DNA from: Procambarus clarkii
Lineage: Eukaryota; Arthropoda; Malacostraca; Decapoda; Cambaridae
Assembly (NCBI RefSeq): GCF_040958095.1
Contig: NC_091208.1
Span: 15,591,452-15,655,451, forward strand
DNA length: 64,000 bases
Reading direction: 5' to 3'
The position numbers and the translations under genes were made by a program. Below, piece by piece: positions 48,377 to 58,286 of this stretch. A model generated the notes under the pieces. That model did no database searches and was not told the DNA's origin. It was given only the letters and a program-made list of their open reading frames with translations. Every line of letters starts with the position of its first letter. Position 1 is the first letter of the stretch.

Positions 48377-48942
48377 TTTTTAAAGATGGTGTCTGTTTAC
48401 AAGAGCCCTGAGGAAGCTGATGTGAACCCCATGTAGCCGCGGGAGTTTTGAATGGAACATGAAAAATACAAATATCCAGAGGCGAATTGTGCAAACCAGA
48501 CGAGGGCCTGCAGGTGCGTTGCGCAGTTTAAGGGTTAAGGAGGGGTAAGGGCCTTAGAGCATTCAACTCGTAAGCAAGAGATATGGAGCACCCAAGACAA
48601 ACGAGTTTCAAAGATTAACCCCAAAAGTTTAGCGGAATCCCTGTACACAAGGGGATGACCATAAAACGACAAAGAGGGGCGAAGTATGACATGCTTCCGA
48701 GTAAAAGTCATAGCACAAGTCTTAGACATAGAGAACTTGAAGCCATGATCAGTGGCCCAAGACAACACGGCATCATTCGCAAGTTGAAGCCGCTGTTGAA
48801 GGATAGGTGAATCATCACCCCGACAGCAAAGGGTAAGATCGTCGACATAGAGAGCGGAGAAGACGCCAGAAGGGAGGGAGGAAAGAAGACCATTGAGGGC
48901 AACTAGGAAAAATAGTGCTCAGAACACTACCTTGGGGCTATC

Positions 48943-49203
48943 TTGAAGTTATCTTGAGATGATTTCGGGGCTAAGCGTCCCTGCAGCCTGGTCCTCGACC
49001 AGGCCTCCTTTTTGTTACCCCCCCCCCCAGGAAGCAGCCCGTAGCAGCTGTCTAACTCCTATGTACTTATTTACTGCTAGGTAACAGGGGCATTAGGGTG
49101 AAAGAAACATTTAGCCCATTTGTCTCTGCCTCCACAGGGGATAGAACCCGGAACCTCAGAACTACGTATCCTAAGCGCTGTCCACCCAGCTGTCAGGCGC
49201 CGA
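48943..49203 (-). mobile_element. tRNA-derived SINE, head type 2
   Basis: Same body and 3' end as the SINE at 36505-36751 (complement of GATGATTTCGGGGCTAAGCG and GAAGCAGCCCGTAGCAGCTG). The tRNA-like head (bottom strand, GCTGGGTGGACAGCGC; B box GGTTCTATCCC) is closer to that at 53755-53824. A C run (49019-49030) interrupts it. It abuts the last LINE E codons. Confidence 0.82.
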
Positions 49204-49667
49204 CAAAAGAAAAAACAATATATATATTTTTTGGACATTGATTAAAGTAACAGATATTATCATTGGGCAATGTATTTATATGATATAGCAAAATAGAGCA
49301 TAATAACACACTTATTCATTATTATTTGTGTTATATATTAATCAGTAATGCCATGAAGGCACCAACTGCATATCCACTTTGTGGACACCTCTTACTACTA
49401 TTCTTCCTCTTTGTGCGTTGGACAGGTGCTTGCATCTCTTCATTATTGCAATATCCCTCAGTTCCAGTTAATAGAAGCTGTTCTTATCAACAAAACGTTC
49501 TTCTTTTTAATTAAAAAGTTCGCCTAAAATAAATTTCTGAAAATATTGTGATGAAAGTTTCACAACCCTGAAACCAATAAGTTGGAGATTTGTTTAACAT
49601 TTTTAAGTAATTTTACATAATTCTAATATTTTTCGCTTCTTGACCCCTAAGGATGCACCATTTAGGG
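49204..49667 (-). mobile_element. piggyBac end fragment, possible transposase C-terminus
   Basis: The right end is GGATGCACCATTTAGGGG followed by TTAA (49668-49671), matching the right end of copy 1 (GCACCATTTAAGGG). Bottom strand near 49345-49450 reads 'RTKRKNSSKRCPQSGYAVGA', which recalls the cysteine-rich tail of piggyBac transposases. The other end was not found. Confidence 0.45.
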
Positions 49668-49671
49668 GTTA

Positions 49672-50915
49672 ACATAACCAAACCCACTACAGTTCCAACA
49701 CTGGCTTTCTGGAACATCTATATGGAACTGTGGTAGTGGTGGACCGGTCGATTGTTTCTCTTGGGTTAGTCTATTATTGGTGGCAGCTAGAGCCACCCTG
49801 TAGTTAGGGCATTGACTCCCTATTAGCATCTGCCCACTACCAGATAACAGCACCATGAGCTCATGAATAAGCCAGTGTAGTCCATCATGAGCTAATAAAG
49901 GCAAAACCCAGAGTTATATGAAAAAACAGGGAGAGTCCAGAGACCAAAGACCCGTAACACCGTAAATGGTTTTATATATAAATTAATATAGTGAGTAGAG
50001 TAAGCAGGACAGGAAATTGTGGCACCAGAGGCCATCACTAGACAATGGTAACTCTCACTTTCAATGTGCAAAATGGCACCAGCTAGTGCCATTTTGACCC
50101 ATGAGGCCAGGTCTTGCTGACCGCATGTTAATATTTTAATGACAAGTCAGATACCACAACCTGACTCGCTAATCAGATAATTGCAGCCGACTTGCCTTCC
50201 TCCCTCCCATAAAAAAGCAGCTGCCTTTTTCATTTTTTTAGCGAGATAACTCCAGGCTATTTTGGTGGGTAGGACTTGGTTCCAGAGCACCAATAAATAC
50301 AAGAGTAAGAGCAGACAACAAGGGAATGGAAATATCAGGAGAATGCACCAAGCCATTAGACTATATATAGCACTTGAAAGGAGTCAGGATGAGGATTTGA
50401 GATGGGACAGGGATGAGGGAGGGGGGGGGGGAATTGCCCAACCAATTGGACATTCAGGGACTGAACGCCGACCTGCATGAAACGAGACCGTCGCTCTACT
50501 GTCCAGCCCAAGTGGCTAGGAGAAACAGAGAGGGAATTTTCACTCAAATTAAGGATTTAACACTGAAGACCCAGGATCCAGGCAGTGGGTGCCTTGACTA
50601 CACCACACCTTCCACTCCCCACCCCCCCAGTCAACTTACTGTCATAGACCCTGGTGAGTGATGTTTGAAAGATATTGTACAGTATGGTAGCCTGTGGTTC
50701 CTATTTAAATGTTTTGTGAATATGTCAGTGGCAGTCGAGCAGTTTTCTCAGTTTCTAGTTAGTAACTCCACTTCTATTAGTAATTTAATTAAATATGAAT
50801 TATGTAGAGTAAATAATGAAATAAATATAAACCATTAACTTTTGAATGAGTGCCTTTAAATGCAAGATGCCTACCTCTTGACATTATAAAACCAGCGCTG
50901 AATGTAATGAAACCT
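49672..50915. other. No gene recognised
   Basis: Contains a short G run (50422-50432) and no domain-bearing frame. Nothing identified. Confidence 0.4.
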
Positions 50916-50916
50916 C

Positions 50917-52575
50917 ATTTTCTGAGCGAGTCCCGGAGGCTCCCCGGAGCTATCCAGGCTGATAAGGATAGTACTACCTTTTGGCATCAGTCGATGTGGG
51001 TGGAATTCTAGGCCTACTAGGGACCATGAGCCAGAACCTGGCCCTTATAGTGCACATATGATTTTGGAGCATTCTATATCTGCCATCAACCAGGACAGAC
51101 ACCTAGAAAGGTAGGCGCCACAAAACAAACCCCTATTCTGGTTAAAAACAATGAAAATAGACAAACAAGTGGACAGACCTCCCAATTGAAAACGAACAAA
51201 CAAGCATGACGTCACACGAGCCGCACCACATGTCTGCACAGCTTCCCCCTCCCCGGGAGAGGGAGCCCTAGACCACCATGCCGGCTATCCACCCTGCAGT
51301 ACCGAGGCTGAATATCAAAATACACAAAAACTGCCAACCAGAGGGAGGGAGGTTTGCCGGGGAGCCTCCGGGACTCACTCGGGAAATGGCGTTTCAATAC
51401 ATTAAAAACAATGAACGTCGCCCTGAGACAAGGGGACAGAGCAACCTTCAAACTTGCAAAAAGCGAGAGGGGACTCGGGGTCACATCCATCGAACCTGAG
51501 CGCCCCGTGGGGTTTCCCAGGGCCCCTAGACTGGGTCTGCTAAGGGTTATCCTATGCAGGGTACTGCTAACCGGTGCCCAAGCTACCAATCAACACTGCT
51601 ATGCTAAACCCCCGGGGCATATCCACTCACGAGGGCAAAGCAGGGGGGGATACCACAAAACACAAACAACACTAATATAAAGGGAGAAGGAACACCAAGG
51701 CAGACCCCCTCCCCCCCCCACCAGGCAAAAAGAAAAAGAAAAGAAAAACCTTGCAAGAGGACAGCGTACCCAGAGGGAACAGTGCCAGCCGCTGTTATAG
51801 GTAAAAAGTATCTATGCAGTACCCTGTGCCCCTACCAGTGCAAAAACTACCACTTACCCCAAGGCAAACTAGGGAGGAAACCCCCCAAAACACTCGAGGC
51901 GGTCAATCGCCAAGCAGCAAAAGACCAACAAAAAGTAGACCCAAAAACTTATGGAAGGTAACCCCAACCCCCTAAGGCAGTACTTACAAGGCACTCAGGG
52001 AAGATGACCCTAAGCACATGCAGCCTGAGTACCTGTGAAGATTACTCCCAGCTTGCACACCACCTAAGAGAAGTACTGAACCTAGGCACAGCACAATAAG
52101 AATCTGGAGCTGGAGCCACAACTACCAAGCCTTACCCCATCAGCCGAGGAACTGCAGGGTGGATCGCCGGCGTGGGGGTCTGGTGGCTCCCCCTTTCCCC
52201 TCCTGGGGAAGAGGGGAGCTGTGCAGACATGTGGCACGGCTTGTGTGACGTCATGCTTGTTTGCTCGATTTCAATTGGGGAGTTCTGTCCAATCGTTTGT
52301 CTATTTTCGTTGTTTCTAACCAAAATAGGGGTTTGTTTTGTGGCGCCTACCTTTCTGGGAGCCTGTCCCGGTCGATGGCAGATACAGAATGCTCCAAAAT
52401 CACATGTGCATTCTATGGGCCATTGCTCCTTGTGCCTCTCTGAGGGGGGCCAGGTTCTGGCTCGTGATCCCCCAGTAGGCCTAGAATTCCACCCACATCG
52501 ACTGATGCCAAAAGTTAGGACTATCCTTATCGGCCTGGAAAGCTCCGGGGAGCCGTAGGGGCTCCCCGCAGAAAG
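50917..52575. mobile_element. Long-TIR foldback element, about 1.66 kb
   Basis: The left arm (50918-51309) and right arm (about 52138-52575) are inverted copies about 88% identical by eye; shared blocks include GGCATCAGTCGATGTGGGTG, GCGCCACAAAACAAACCCCT and ACAAGCATGACGTCACAC. The outermost part (GAGTCCCGGAGGCTCCCCGG at 50934) recurs inverted a third time at 51356-51390, so a shorter element end lies inside. The middle (51310-52137) has no recognised coding. Target duplication not identified. Confidence 0.82.
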
Positions 52576-52734
52576 AGTTATGTGTGGTGTAAGAAAAAGA
52601 GTGAAGGCACTCAGACTGATATTAATACATGTTATCTTTACTATTATCTTTACTAGAGATAACAGTTTGGAAAGACAATTCCATTTTTGTCTATAGAGAT
52701 ACTGTATATCTAAATGGATGGTGACAATCCATCT

Positions 52735-52940
52735 TTTTCAATCCTCTTTATTTATCTTCCTCATCAACTCTCCACTCCCTTCTCTTTCTTGACTCCTTTC
52801 TCTCCACTTTTCATACTCTTCCTCTCTCTTCTATACTCTTTTGTTCTATAACTTTCATTTGATACCTCTTTACCCTTTCATCCCTCTCCTTCTTTCAAGC
52901 TTCTACATATTACCTCTTCCCCTTTTCCTATCTCATTCCC
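52735..52940. repeat. Pyrimidine-rich tract
   Basis: CT-rich low-complexity sequence (CTTCTCTTTCTTGACTCC and similar). Confidence 0.7.
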
Positions 52941-53584
52941 CTATGACACATTGGTTATTACAGACCCACCAGAAGGAGGCACTTAACACTTTTGCCTGGT
53001 AACGACACAGCATTGCGTCGTTTTTTTAGTTGAAGCATTCCCGGTAGCGACGCAGCATTGCGTCATTTTCGGCGGCAAATTGGCGGCGGCTTCGGGTGGT
53101 TTTGGATATTATATGCATATACTCTTGTAGGGAATTTCATTGCGAATACATTGATACCAAAATGAAAGACCTAGGACCAGAATTTTATTAGCGCTCACTG
53201 GGATTATGCTCCGTCACTTTCTTTGTTTGCTGTGGGTGGTACGCCTGGCTTTTGGACTTTATATTTGCATATATTCCTGAAGAGAATTCTATTGTGAACA
53301 CAATGTTACCAAAATTAAAGACCTAGGACGAGAATTGAGATGTCCAAAGTAAAGAGAGCGTACACATTTTATTGCTCTTATGCACTCCCGGGTAACACGC
53401 ACTCACTTTCTGTTTGTTGTGGATGGTACGCCGGGCTTTTGGACTTTATATGTCTTTAGTCGTGTAGAGAATTCTATTGTGAACACAATGATACCAAATT
53501 GAAAAACCTAGGACGAGAAATGAGATGACAAAGTAGAAACGAGTATACACTTTTCAGTATTACCTCGCTCTCTAATGTAATGAG

Positions 53585-53829
53585 AGGTTATCTTGAGATG
53601 ATTTCGGGGCTTTTTAGTGTCCCCGCGGCCCGGTCCTCGACCAGGCCTCCACCCCCAGGAAGCAGCCCGTGACAGCTGACTAACTCCCAGGTACCTATTT
53701 ACTGCTAGGTAACAGGGGCATTCAGGGTGAAAGAAACTTTGCCCATTTGTTTCTGCCTCGTGCGGGAATCGAACCCGCGCCACAGAATTACGAGTCCTGC
53801 GCGCTATCCACCAGGCTACGAGGCCCAGG
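53585..53829 (-). mobile_element. tRNA-Thr-headed SINE
   Basis: The best preserved of three SINEs with this body. Bottom strand: the tRNA-like head 53824-53755, then AGAAACAAATGGGC, the shared body and the terminal TCTCAAGATAACCTC. Confidence 0.9.
53755..53824 (-). other. tRNA-Thr(CGU)-like SINE head
   Basis: 70 nt that fold as a cloverleaf: acceptor GCCTCGT paired with ACGAGGC, B box GGTTCGATTCC, and anticodon loop CTCGTAA (CGU). No CCA. It is continuous with the SINE body, so it is a SINE promoter region rather than a tRNA gene. Confidence 0.8.
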
Positions 53830-54294
53830 TGGAGGTGCCTTGAGATGGCGCAGTGCTCTCTTTCCGAGCCACATTCATCTGGTTGGCGGGTGGAGCGTGT
53901 TGCGGTTTTTGACTTCATATGCATATGCTCTTGTTGGGAATTCTATTGCGAACACAATGATACCAAAATGAAAGCCCTAGGACAGAAATTGAGGTGACAA
54001 ACGTGAAAGGAGTGTATACATTTTATTGCTCTCATGCGCTCCCGGGTAACACACACTCACTTTCTCTGTTTGTTGTGGATGGTACGCCAGGCTTTTGGAC
54101 TTTATATGTCTTTAGTCGTGTAGAGAATTCTATTGCGAACACAATGATACTAAATTGAAAAACCCTGAATGAGAATTGAGGTGACAAAATTGAAGAGAGT
54201 ATACACTTTTCAGAATTACCGCGTGCTCCAGTGAAACGCTGGAGCCCACTCGGGACAGTGCGGGTCTCGTGGGCGTGGTGCGCCAAAGTGTTAA

Positions 54295-54820
54295 ATACAA
54301 TGAACGGTGGTTACTTGAAAGCTCATTCAGTGGCTCCCTGTTACTATTTTACCACAGAGAATAAAACAAATGGGAACTTGCGAGCAGTATAGCAGAGCAA
54401 AAGCCAATAGTCCCCAAAGGGTAGAAATCAATGACAGAAAACCTACCTAATACCAAACAAGCTGGGCATGGCCCTGGAATATTAACCAGGTACCAAGCCA
54501 TTGAAAATCCCTAAGCCCAAATATCAGTCCAAGACGTATTCGCAAATACATTTGACAAAACCGCAATTTATTCGCTTCATGAGGAGGAGAGGAGGGTACA
54601 AGTGCTTTCAAAGCCTTCAGACTTGCTTGAGTGATGTACAAATCCCAAGAAACGGAGAGAGAGATACTACATGAGAGGATTTGCTACTGACTTCACGGAA
54701 CACTATGTACTATACTTGACTGCTACAAATCCTCTCAACAGTGTATTGGACTCCTCATTGGGGAGGATGTGCTGTCCTGATAAGGGAATACACCGAGTTT
54801 GGAACTGTGGACAGGAATAT
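54295..54820. other. No gene recognised
   Basis: Unique sequence without an identifiable feature. Confidence 0.4.
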
Positions 54821-54824
54821 TTAA

Positions 54825-55080
54825 ATTCAAAATAAAAATTATATTTCTTCCACACAAGCTGAACTGCAGGCCATTCTGGCTGGTTTGGTAGTAATAGTTC
54901 AAGATGAAAAACATGTTTTTGTATTTTATGACAGCTGAGGAGCACTTGATTCATTAAACAGTCGAAATCCAATTTTCACGTCCATAGTTGAAGATTGTAA
55001 GAAAAGGGTAAAATTAGATAAAGTTAAAAGGTCAAAGGTAAAAAATCGTGCCTAACAAAGTGGTTGATGAGCTGGCCAAA
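54825..55080 (+). mobile_element. RNase H fragment of a LINE
   Basis: 'QAELQAILAGLVVIVQDEKH', 'VFYDS', 'GALDSLNSRNPIF' and, further on, 'NKVVDELAKC' follow the RNase H pattern of I-group LINEs (Glu box, second Asp, final Asp). One stop follows 'FYDS'. It is too short to place in a family. Confidence 0.55.
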
Positions 55081-55109
55081 TGCACCACAACAAAACCACA
55101 AGTAGACAG

Positions 55110-55136
55110 TTGGAACAAGTTAGGTGAGAAGGTGGT
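55110..55136 (+). mobile_element. LINE A scrap, left of the solo LTR
   Basis: GTTGGAACAAGTTAGGTGAG and a few more bases match LINE A at 6063-6092. The match resumes at 56097, after the LTR. Confidence 0.7.
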
Positions 55137-56096
55137 TGTTATAAATGGGGGTCTGTACTATGGGGGATATAGTATAACATGGATGAAGGGGCTGTAGTTA
55201 GCATTAAGAGTTATCACATATGAGAGATCCAAAAGGCCCGGCACCCAAGTGGAATATCCACAGAATAATAACTGGCTACACAATGTCAGTCTAGAGGTTG
55301 ATCATAGATCTCCTACACAGGAAGAATGGATACTTCTTTACTAACTTACTTATTTATTAACCCCTTAACAACCCCCCATATACATTCACACCAATAACAA
55401 TAATAATAATTACTTTACCACACTATCTAACGTTAAAAGCCTTGGTCCACATAAGCAGGATACAAGGTTTACACTAAGAACAAGCTAGGGTAAAGTTCTA
55501 CTAGGCAAGGGACACTAGCAATGACTCTAGGGAGCTTACTGGTAACACTGGAGCCCACGTGGTTCCCCTGGAACCCTCTAGAGTAACTTGTAAAAATAAA
55601 CACTAGTGAACACCTAATTGCTACACATCAATACTCTACACATAGAACACGTTTATGCCAGACAATGAGGATACTACACAGTCTACTTAACTGGATAACA
55701 ACGACACAGAAATAAAGAAACAGAGGAAGGGGAGGAGGTTTCCTTTCACCACAACGCCAGCCAGAGAAGAGAGACCATCTCCACTCTTCCCCCTCAGTTC
55801 ACGCGCTGCCAGTAGACTACTCAACTAATCGTACAGCATTCCTATCCCAAGTTTACTCAGGTTTACTTTACAAATGATTAGAAAGTATTAGTAAACATAG
55901 TTGGTGCCTATTTTATTATTTAATAATCGACCCCAAGCTCAGTCTTTAAATGCTCTTTTAGAAACAAGAATAGTCTTACGTCTGGCAGGGAAAATACAAA
56001 CAAATGCACCTCGTGATGCATTTCCAATACTATAAGGCAGTTTATTTCGCTCAATTTTGACCTCTGGTTTCCACTGAGGAACCCAGGGTCATAACA
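55137..56096. mobile_element. Solo LTR, 960 bp (fossil)
   Basis: Begins TGTTAT and ends ATAACA, and is flanked by a perfect 5-bp target duplication GTGGT (55132-55136 and 56097-56101) inside LINE A codons. The 5-bp duplication fits Gypsy or BEL-type elements. No internal region remains, the usual outcome of LTR-LTR recombination. It is unrelated in sequence to the LTRs at 9582-15590. Confidence 0.85.
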
Positions 56097-56150
56097 GTGG
56101 TGTAGGCCAAAACCATCAGTACAGTAGTTTCAAAGCTCTACACTCCCCGG
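56097..56150 (+). mobile_element. LINE A scrap, right of the solo LTR
   Basis: GTGGTGTAGGCCAAAACCAT and CAGTAGTTTCAAAGC continue the LINE A match (compare 6089-6122). Confidence 0.7.
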
Positions 56151-56400
56151 CTTTGCAATCAGACCTCAATCATTCATTTATTCTATCAATTCATTTGCAA
56201 TCCGGCCCCAAGACACACCCCCACTCAGGAGAAGCCTATGTAATTCGGCGGCTGTCCACCGCCGAATTAAACCGCCTGGCTGGTATTAATTAAACCGCCT
56301 GACCATTGTTTTGTTTTTGTTTATCCGCGGCAGACAAAACCCTCCCCTTTTCACTTTTATATCTGGTTGATACCTGGTTGATGGGGTTCTGGGAGTTCTT

Positions 56401-57369
56401 CTACTCCCCAAGCCCGGCCCGAGGCCAGGCTCGACTTGTGAGAGTTTGGTCCACCAGGCTGTTGCTTGGAGCGGCCCGCAGGCCCACATACCCACCACAG
56501 CCCGGTTGGTCCGGCACTCCTTGGAGGAATAAATCTAGTTTCCTCTTGAAAATGTCCACGGTTGTTCCGGCAATATTTCTTATGCTTGCTGGGAGGACGT
56601 TGAACAACCGCGGACCTCTGATGTTTATACAGTGTTCTCTGATTGTGCCTATGGCACCTCTGCTCTTCATTGGTTCTATTCTACATTTTCTTCCATGTCG
56701 TTCACTCCAGTACGTTGTTATTTTACTGTGTAGATTTGGTACTTGGCCCTCCAGTATCTTCCAGGTGTATATTATTTGATATCTCTCTCGTCTTCTTTCT
56801 AGTGAGTACATTTGGAGGGCTTTGAGACGATCCCAATAATTTAGGTGCTTTATTGCGTCTATGCGCGCCGTATATGTTCTCTGTATTCCCTCTATTTCAG
56901 CAATCTCTCCTGCTTTGAAGGGGGAAGTGAGTACTGAGCAGTACTCAAGACGGGACAACACAAGTGCCTTGAAGAGTACAACCATTGTGATGGGATCCCT
57001 GGATTTGAAAGTTCTCGTAATCCATCCTATCATTTTTCTGGCTGTCGCAATATTTGCTTGGTTATGCTCCTTAAACGTTAGGTCGTCCGACATTATTATT
57101 CCCAAATCCTTTACATGCTGTTTTCCTACTATGGGTACATTTGATTGTGTTTTGTACTCTGTATTATGTTTAAGGTCCTCATTTTTACCGTACCTGAGTA
57201 CCTGGAATTTATCACTGTTAAACATCATGTTATTTTCTGATGCCCAGTCGAAAACTTTATTAATATCAGCTTGAAGTTTTTCAATGTCCTCAGCCGAGGT
57301 AATTTTCATACTGATTTTTGTGTCATCTGCAAAGGATGATACGAAGCTGTGACTTGTATTTTTGTCTAT
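56401..57369 (-). CDS. LINE D ORF2, remaining part (322 residues)
   Basis: The frame continues across the TA target: 'IDKNTSHSFVSSFADDTKIS' supplies the FADD active-site box, then 'SENNMMFNSDKFQVLRYGKN', a thumb-like 'VKDLGIIMSDDLTF', 'LVLSRLEYCSVLTSPFK', 'ERRRERYQIIYTWKILEG', 'RGPRLFNVLPASIRN' and the C-terminal 'SNSLVDQTLTSRAWP'. Together with the upstream part it gives about 1085 codons with no stop or shift, so the copy was probably functional in this region until the MITE landed. Confidence 0.92.
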   Translation of the reverse strand: MDKNTSHSFVSSFADDTKISMKITSAEDIEKLQADINKVFDWASENNMMFNSDKFQVLRYGKNEDLKHNTEYKTQSNVPIVGKQHVKDLGIIMSDDLTFKEHNQANIATARKMIGWITRTFKSRDPITMVVLFKALVLSRLEYCSVLTSPFKAGEIAEIEGIQRTYTARIDAIKHLNYWDRLKALQMYSLERRRERYQIIYTWKILEGQVPNLHSKITTYWSERHGRKCRIEPMKSRGAIGTIREHCINIRGPRLFNVLPASIRNIAGTTVDIFKRKLDLFLQGVPDQPGCGGYVGLRAAPSNSLVDQTLTSRAWPRAGLGE

Positions 57370-57370
57370 A

Positions 57371-58285
57371 CAGTGGTACCTCGGAATGCGAGTGTCCCTG
57401 TATGCGAGTTTTTCGGAAGACGAGCAGGATTTATTCCAAAAATATGTCTCGGAAGGCGAGGGTTACCTCGGGACGCGAGTTTGTTGATACGTGTACAGGC
57501 CGACTGGCGCGTGGTGGCATGGCGATCGCGCCTCAGTTTACCAGTGTCTCGTGTCCAGTGACTATCCCACCTGAATTCTTCACAAGGATTTACAGTTTTT
57601 TATCGTTTTTTTGGCCATTTGAGCATAAAAGTTGTCATTATATATCTTGCCATGGGTCTCAAGAAAGCCATTGGTAAGGTTCAACCTAAGAAAATAGCTG
57701 TGAGTAGAGGCAGTAGAGGATGTCGCTTCTTGATTAAGAAAATGTGTGAAGTATGGGAAGAACTGCAAAGTTTTGTTGAAAAAACTCACCCAGATAAAGC
57801 TGTAGCAGGCCGTTGCATTGACCTTTTAAATGATAATGTGATTTCTTACTACAGACAAGTGCTAAAATGTAGGGGAAAAAAAGTGTCATTAGACAAATTC
57901 TTAGTAAAACAAGCAAGTCCTAGAGGTATGCAGGCAAAATGTGCCAGGGAGAGCACACCAGTGAAGTCCTCACTGCCTGATGTGATAATGGAAGGGGACT
58001 CCCCTTCCAAACAGTAACTCCTCTCTTCCTCCCACCTCCTCACCATCTTCCATACGCCTACAGCATTCAACAGCAAGGTAAGTAATAACTTGAACATAGT
58101 TTTGTAGGTTTATTTAGATGAATTAGGTATAAAAATTTAGTTTGATGTGGGGTTTTTGGGGTAGTCGGGAACGGATTAATTCATTTCCCTTTATTTCTTA
58201 TGGGGAAATTAGCTTCGGAATGCAAGTTTTCGGAATACGAGGCGTCTCCAGGAACCAATTAAACTCTTACACTGAGGTATGCCTG
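57371..58285 (+). mobile_element. Tigger-type MITE, 915 bp
   Basis: Ends CAGTGGTACCTCGG and (complement) CAGGCATACCTCAG, with TA on both sides (57369-57370, 58286-58287). It is an internal-deletion derivative: both UTRs of the Tigger at 46172-48376 are present, but most of the transposase core is absent. It lies in LINE D. Confidence 0.92.
57652..58017 (+). CDS. Deleted Tigger transposase frame (121 residues)
   Basis: ATG 57652 opens 'MGLKKAIGKVQPKK', the N-terminus of the Tigger transposase. It passes through the deletion point near residue 20-30 into the C-terminal tail ('CEVWEELQSFVEKTHPDKAV', 'GRCIDLLNDNVISYYRQ', 'VIMEGDSPSKQ'), all in one frame. The helix-turn-helix, CENP-B region and DDE core are missing, so it cannot transpose DNA. 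The same end parts occur in the MITE at 42268-44242, so this deletion form has multiplied. A function for the small protein is unproven. Confidence 0.7.
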   Translation: MGLKKAIGKVQPKKIAVSRGSRGCRFLIKKMCEVWEELQSFVEKTHPDKAVAGRCIDLLNDNVISYYRQVLKCRGKKVSLDKFLVKQASPRGMQAKCARESTPVKSSLPDVIMEGDSPSKQ

Positions 58286-58286
58286 T

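Larger units (their letters stand above)
44786..48534. mobile_element. Non-autonomous piggyBac element (copy 3) carrying a Tigger
   Basis: TTAA at 44782-44785 and 48535-48538. The ends CCCCTCAACTGCACGG and (complement) CCCTTAAACTGCGCAACG match copy 1. The interior is copy-1-type sequence in inverted orientation, with about 190-bp tandem units at 45280-45960 and, near the right end, GTCTGTTTACAAGAGCCCTG shared with 37405-37430. A Tigger transposase gene (46172-48376) replaces part of the interior. It is inserted into LINE E codons for 'LLKV'. Confidence 0.9.
36345..48942 (-). mobile_element. LINE family E (RNase H-bearing, I-like), one copy split into six pieces
   Basis: Reading the bottom strand from 48942 to 36345 gives one LINE in order. 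Pieces: 48942-48539 (reverse transcriptase, 'SALYVDDLTLCCRGDDS', 'LSWATDHGFKFSMSKT', 'KLLGLIFETRLSW'); 44781-44353 ('LSHTSWGADRRMLLSLHSSL', 'SKLDYGCSAYSSA'); 42265-41847 (RNase H); 37262-37151 ('NADAAVREAIRSCSISHKGI'); 36998-36760 ('ECPDFQDERVSCF'); 36504-36345 (3' end, GATAATTACTTAC). The gaps are piggyBac (44786-48534), Tigger (42268-44242), two piggyBacs (37267-41842), a Penelope fragment and a SINE. Across the TTAA at 37263/41843 the reading frame joins cleanly ('PSHISIS' to 'LNADAAV'). Confidence 0.9.
52987..54290. mobile_element. TTAA-family (piggyBac-like) element with internal repeats and a nested SINE
   Basis: TTAA at 52983-52986 and 54291-54294. The ends CACTTTTGCC and (complement) CACTTTGGCG are short inverted repeats. 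The interior repeats a 210-280-bp unit several times (GGACTTTATATGTCTTTAGT, GAATTCTATTGTGAACACAA, TGATACCAAAATGAAAGACC). A SINE (53585-53829) is inserted. No transposase. Confidence 0.75.

Noticed and set aside
50262-50661. Small frames in the unassigned region
   Set aside because: They are driven by G-rich low complexity and have no recognisable motif or gene context.
53755-53824. A tRNA-Thr gene
   Set aside because: The cloverleaf is good but runs without a terminator into a body shared with two other SINE copies, so it is a SINE head.
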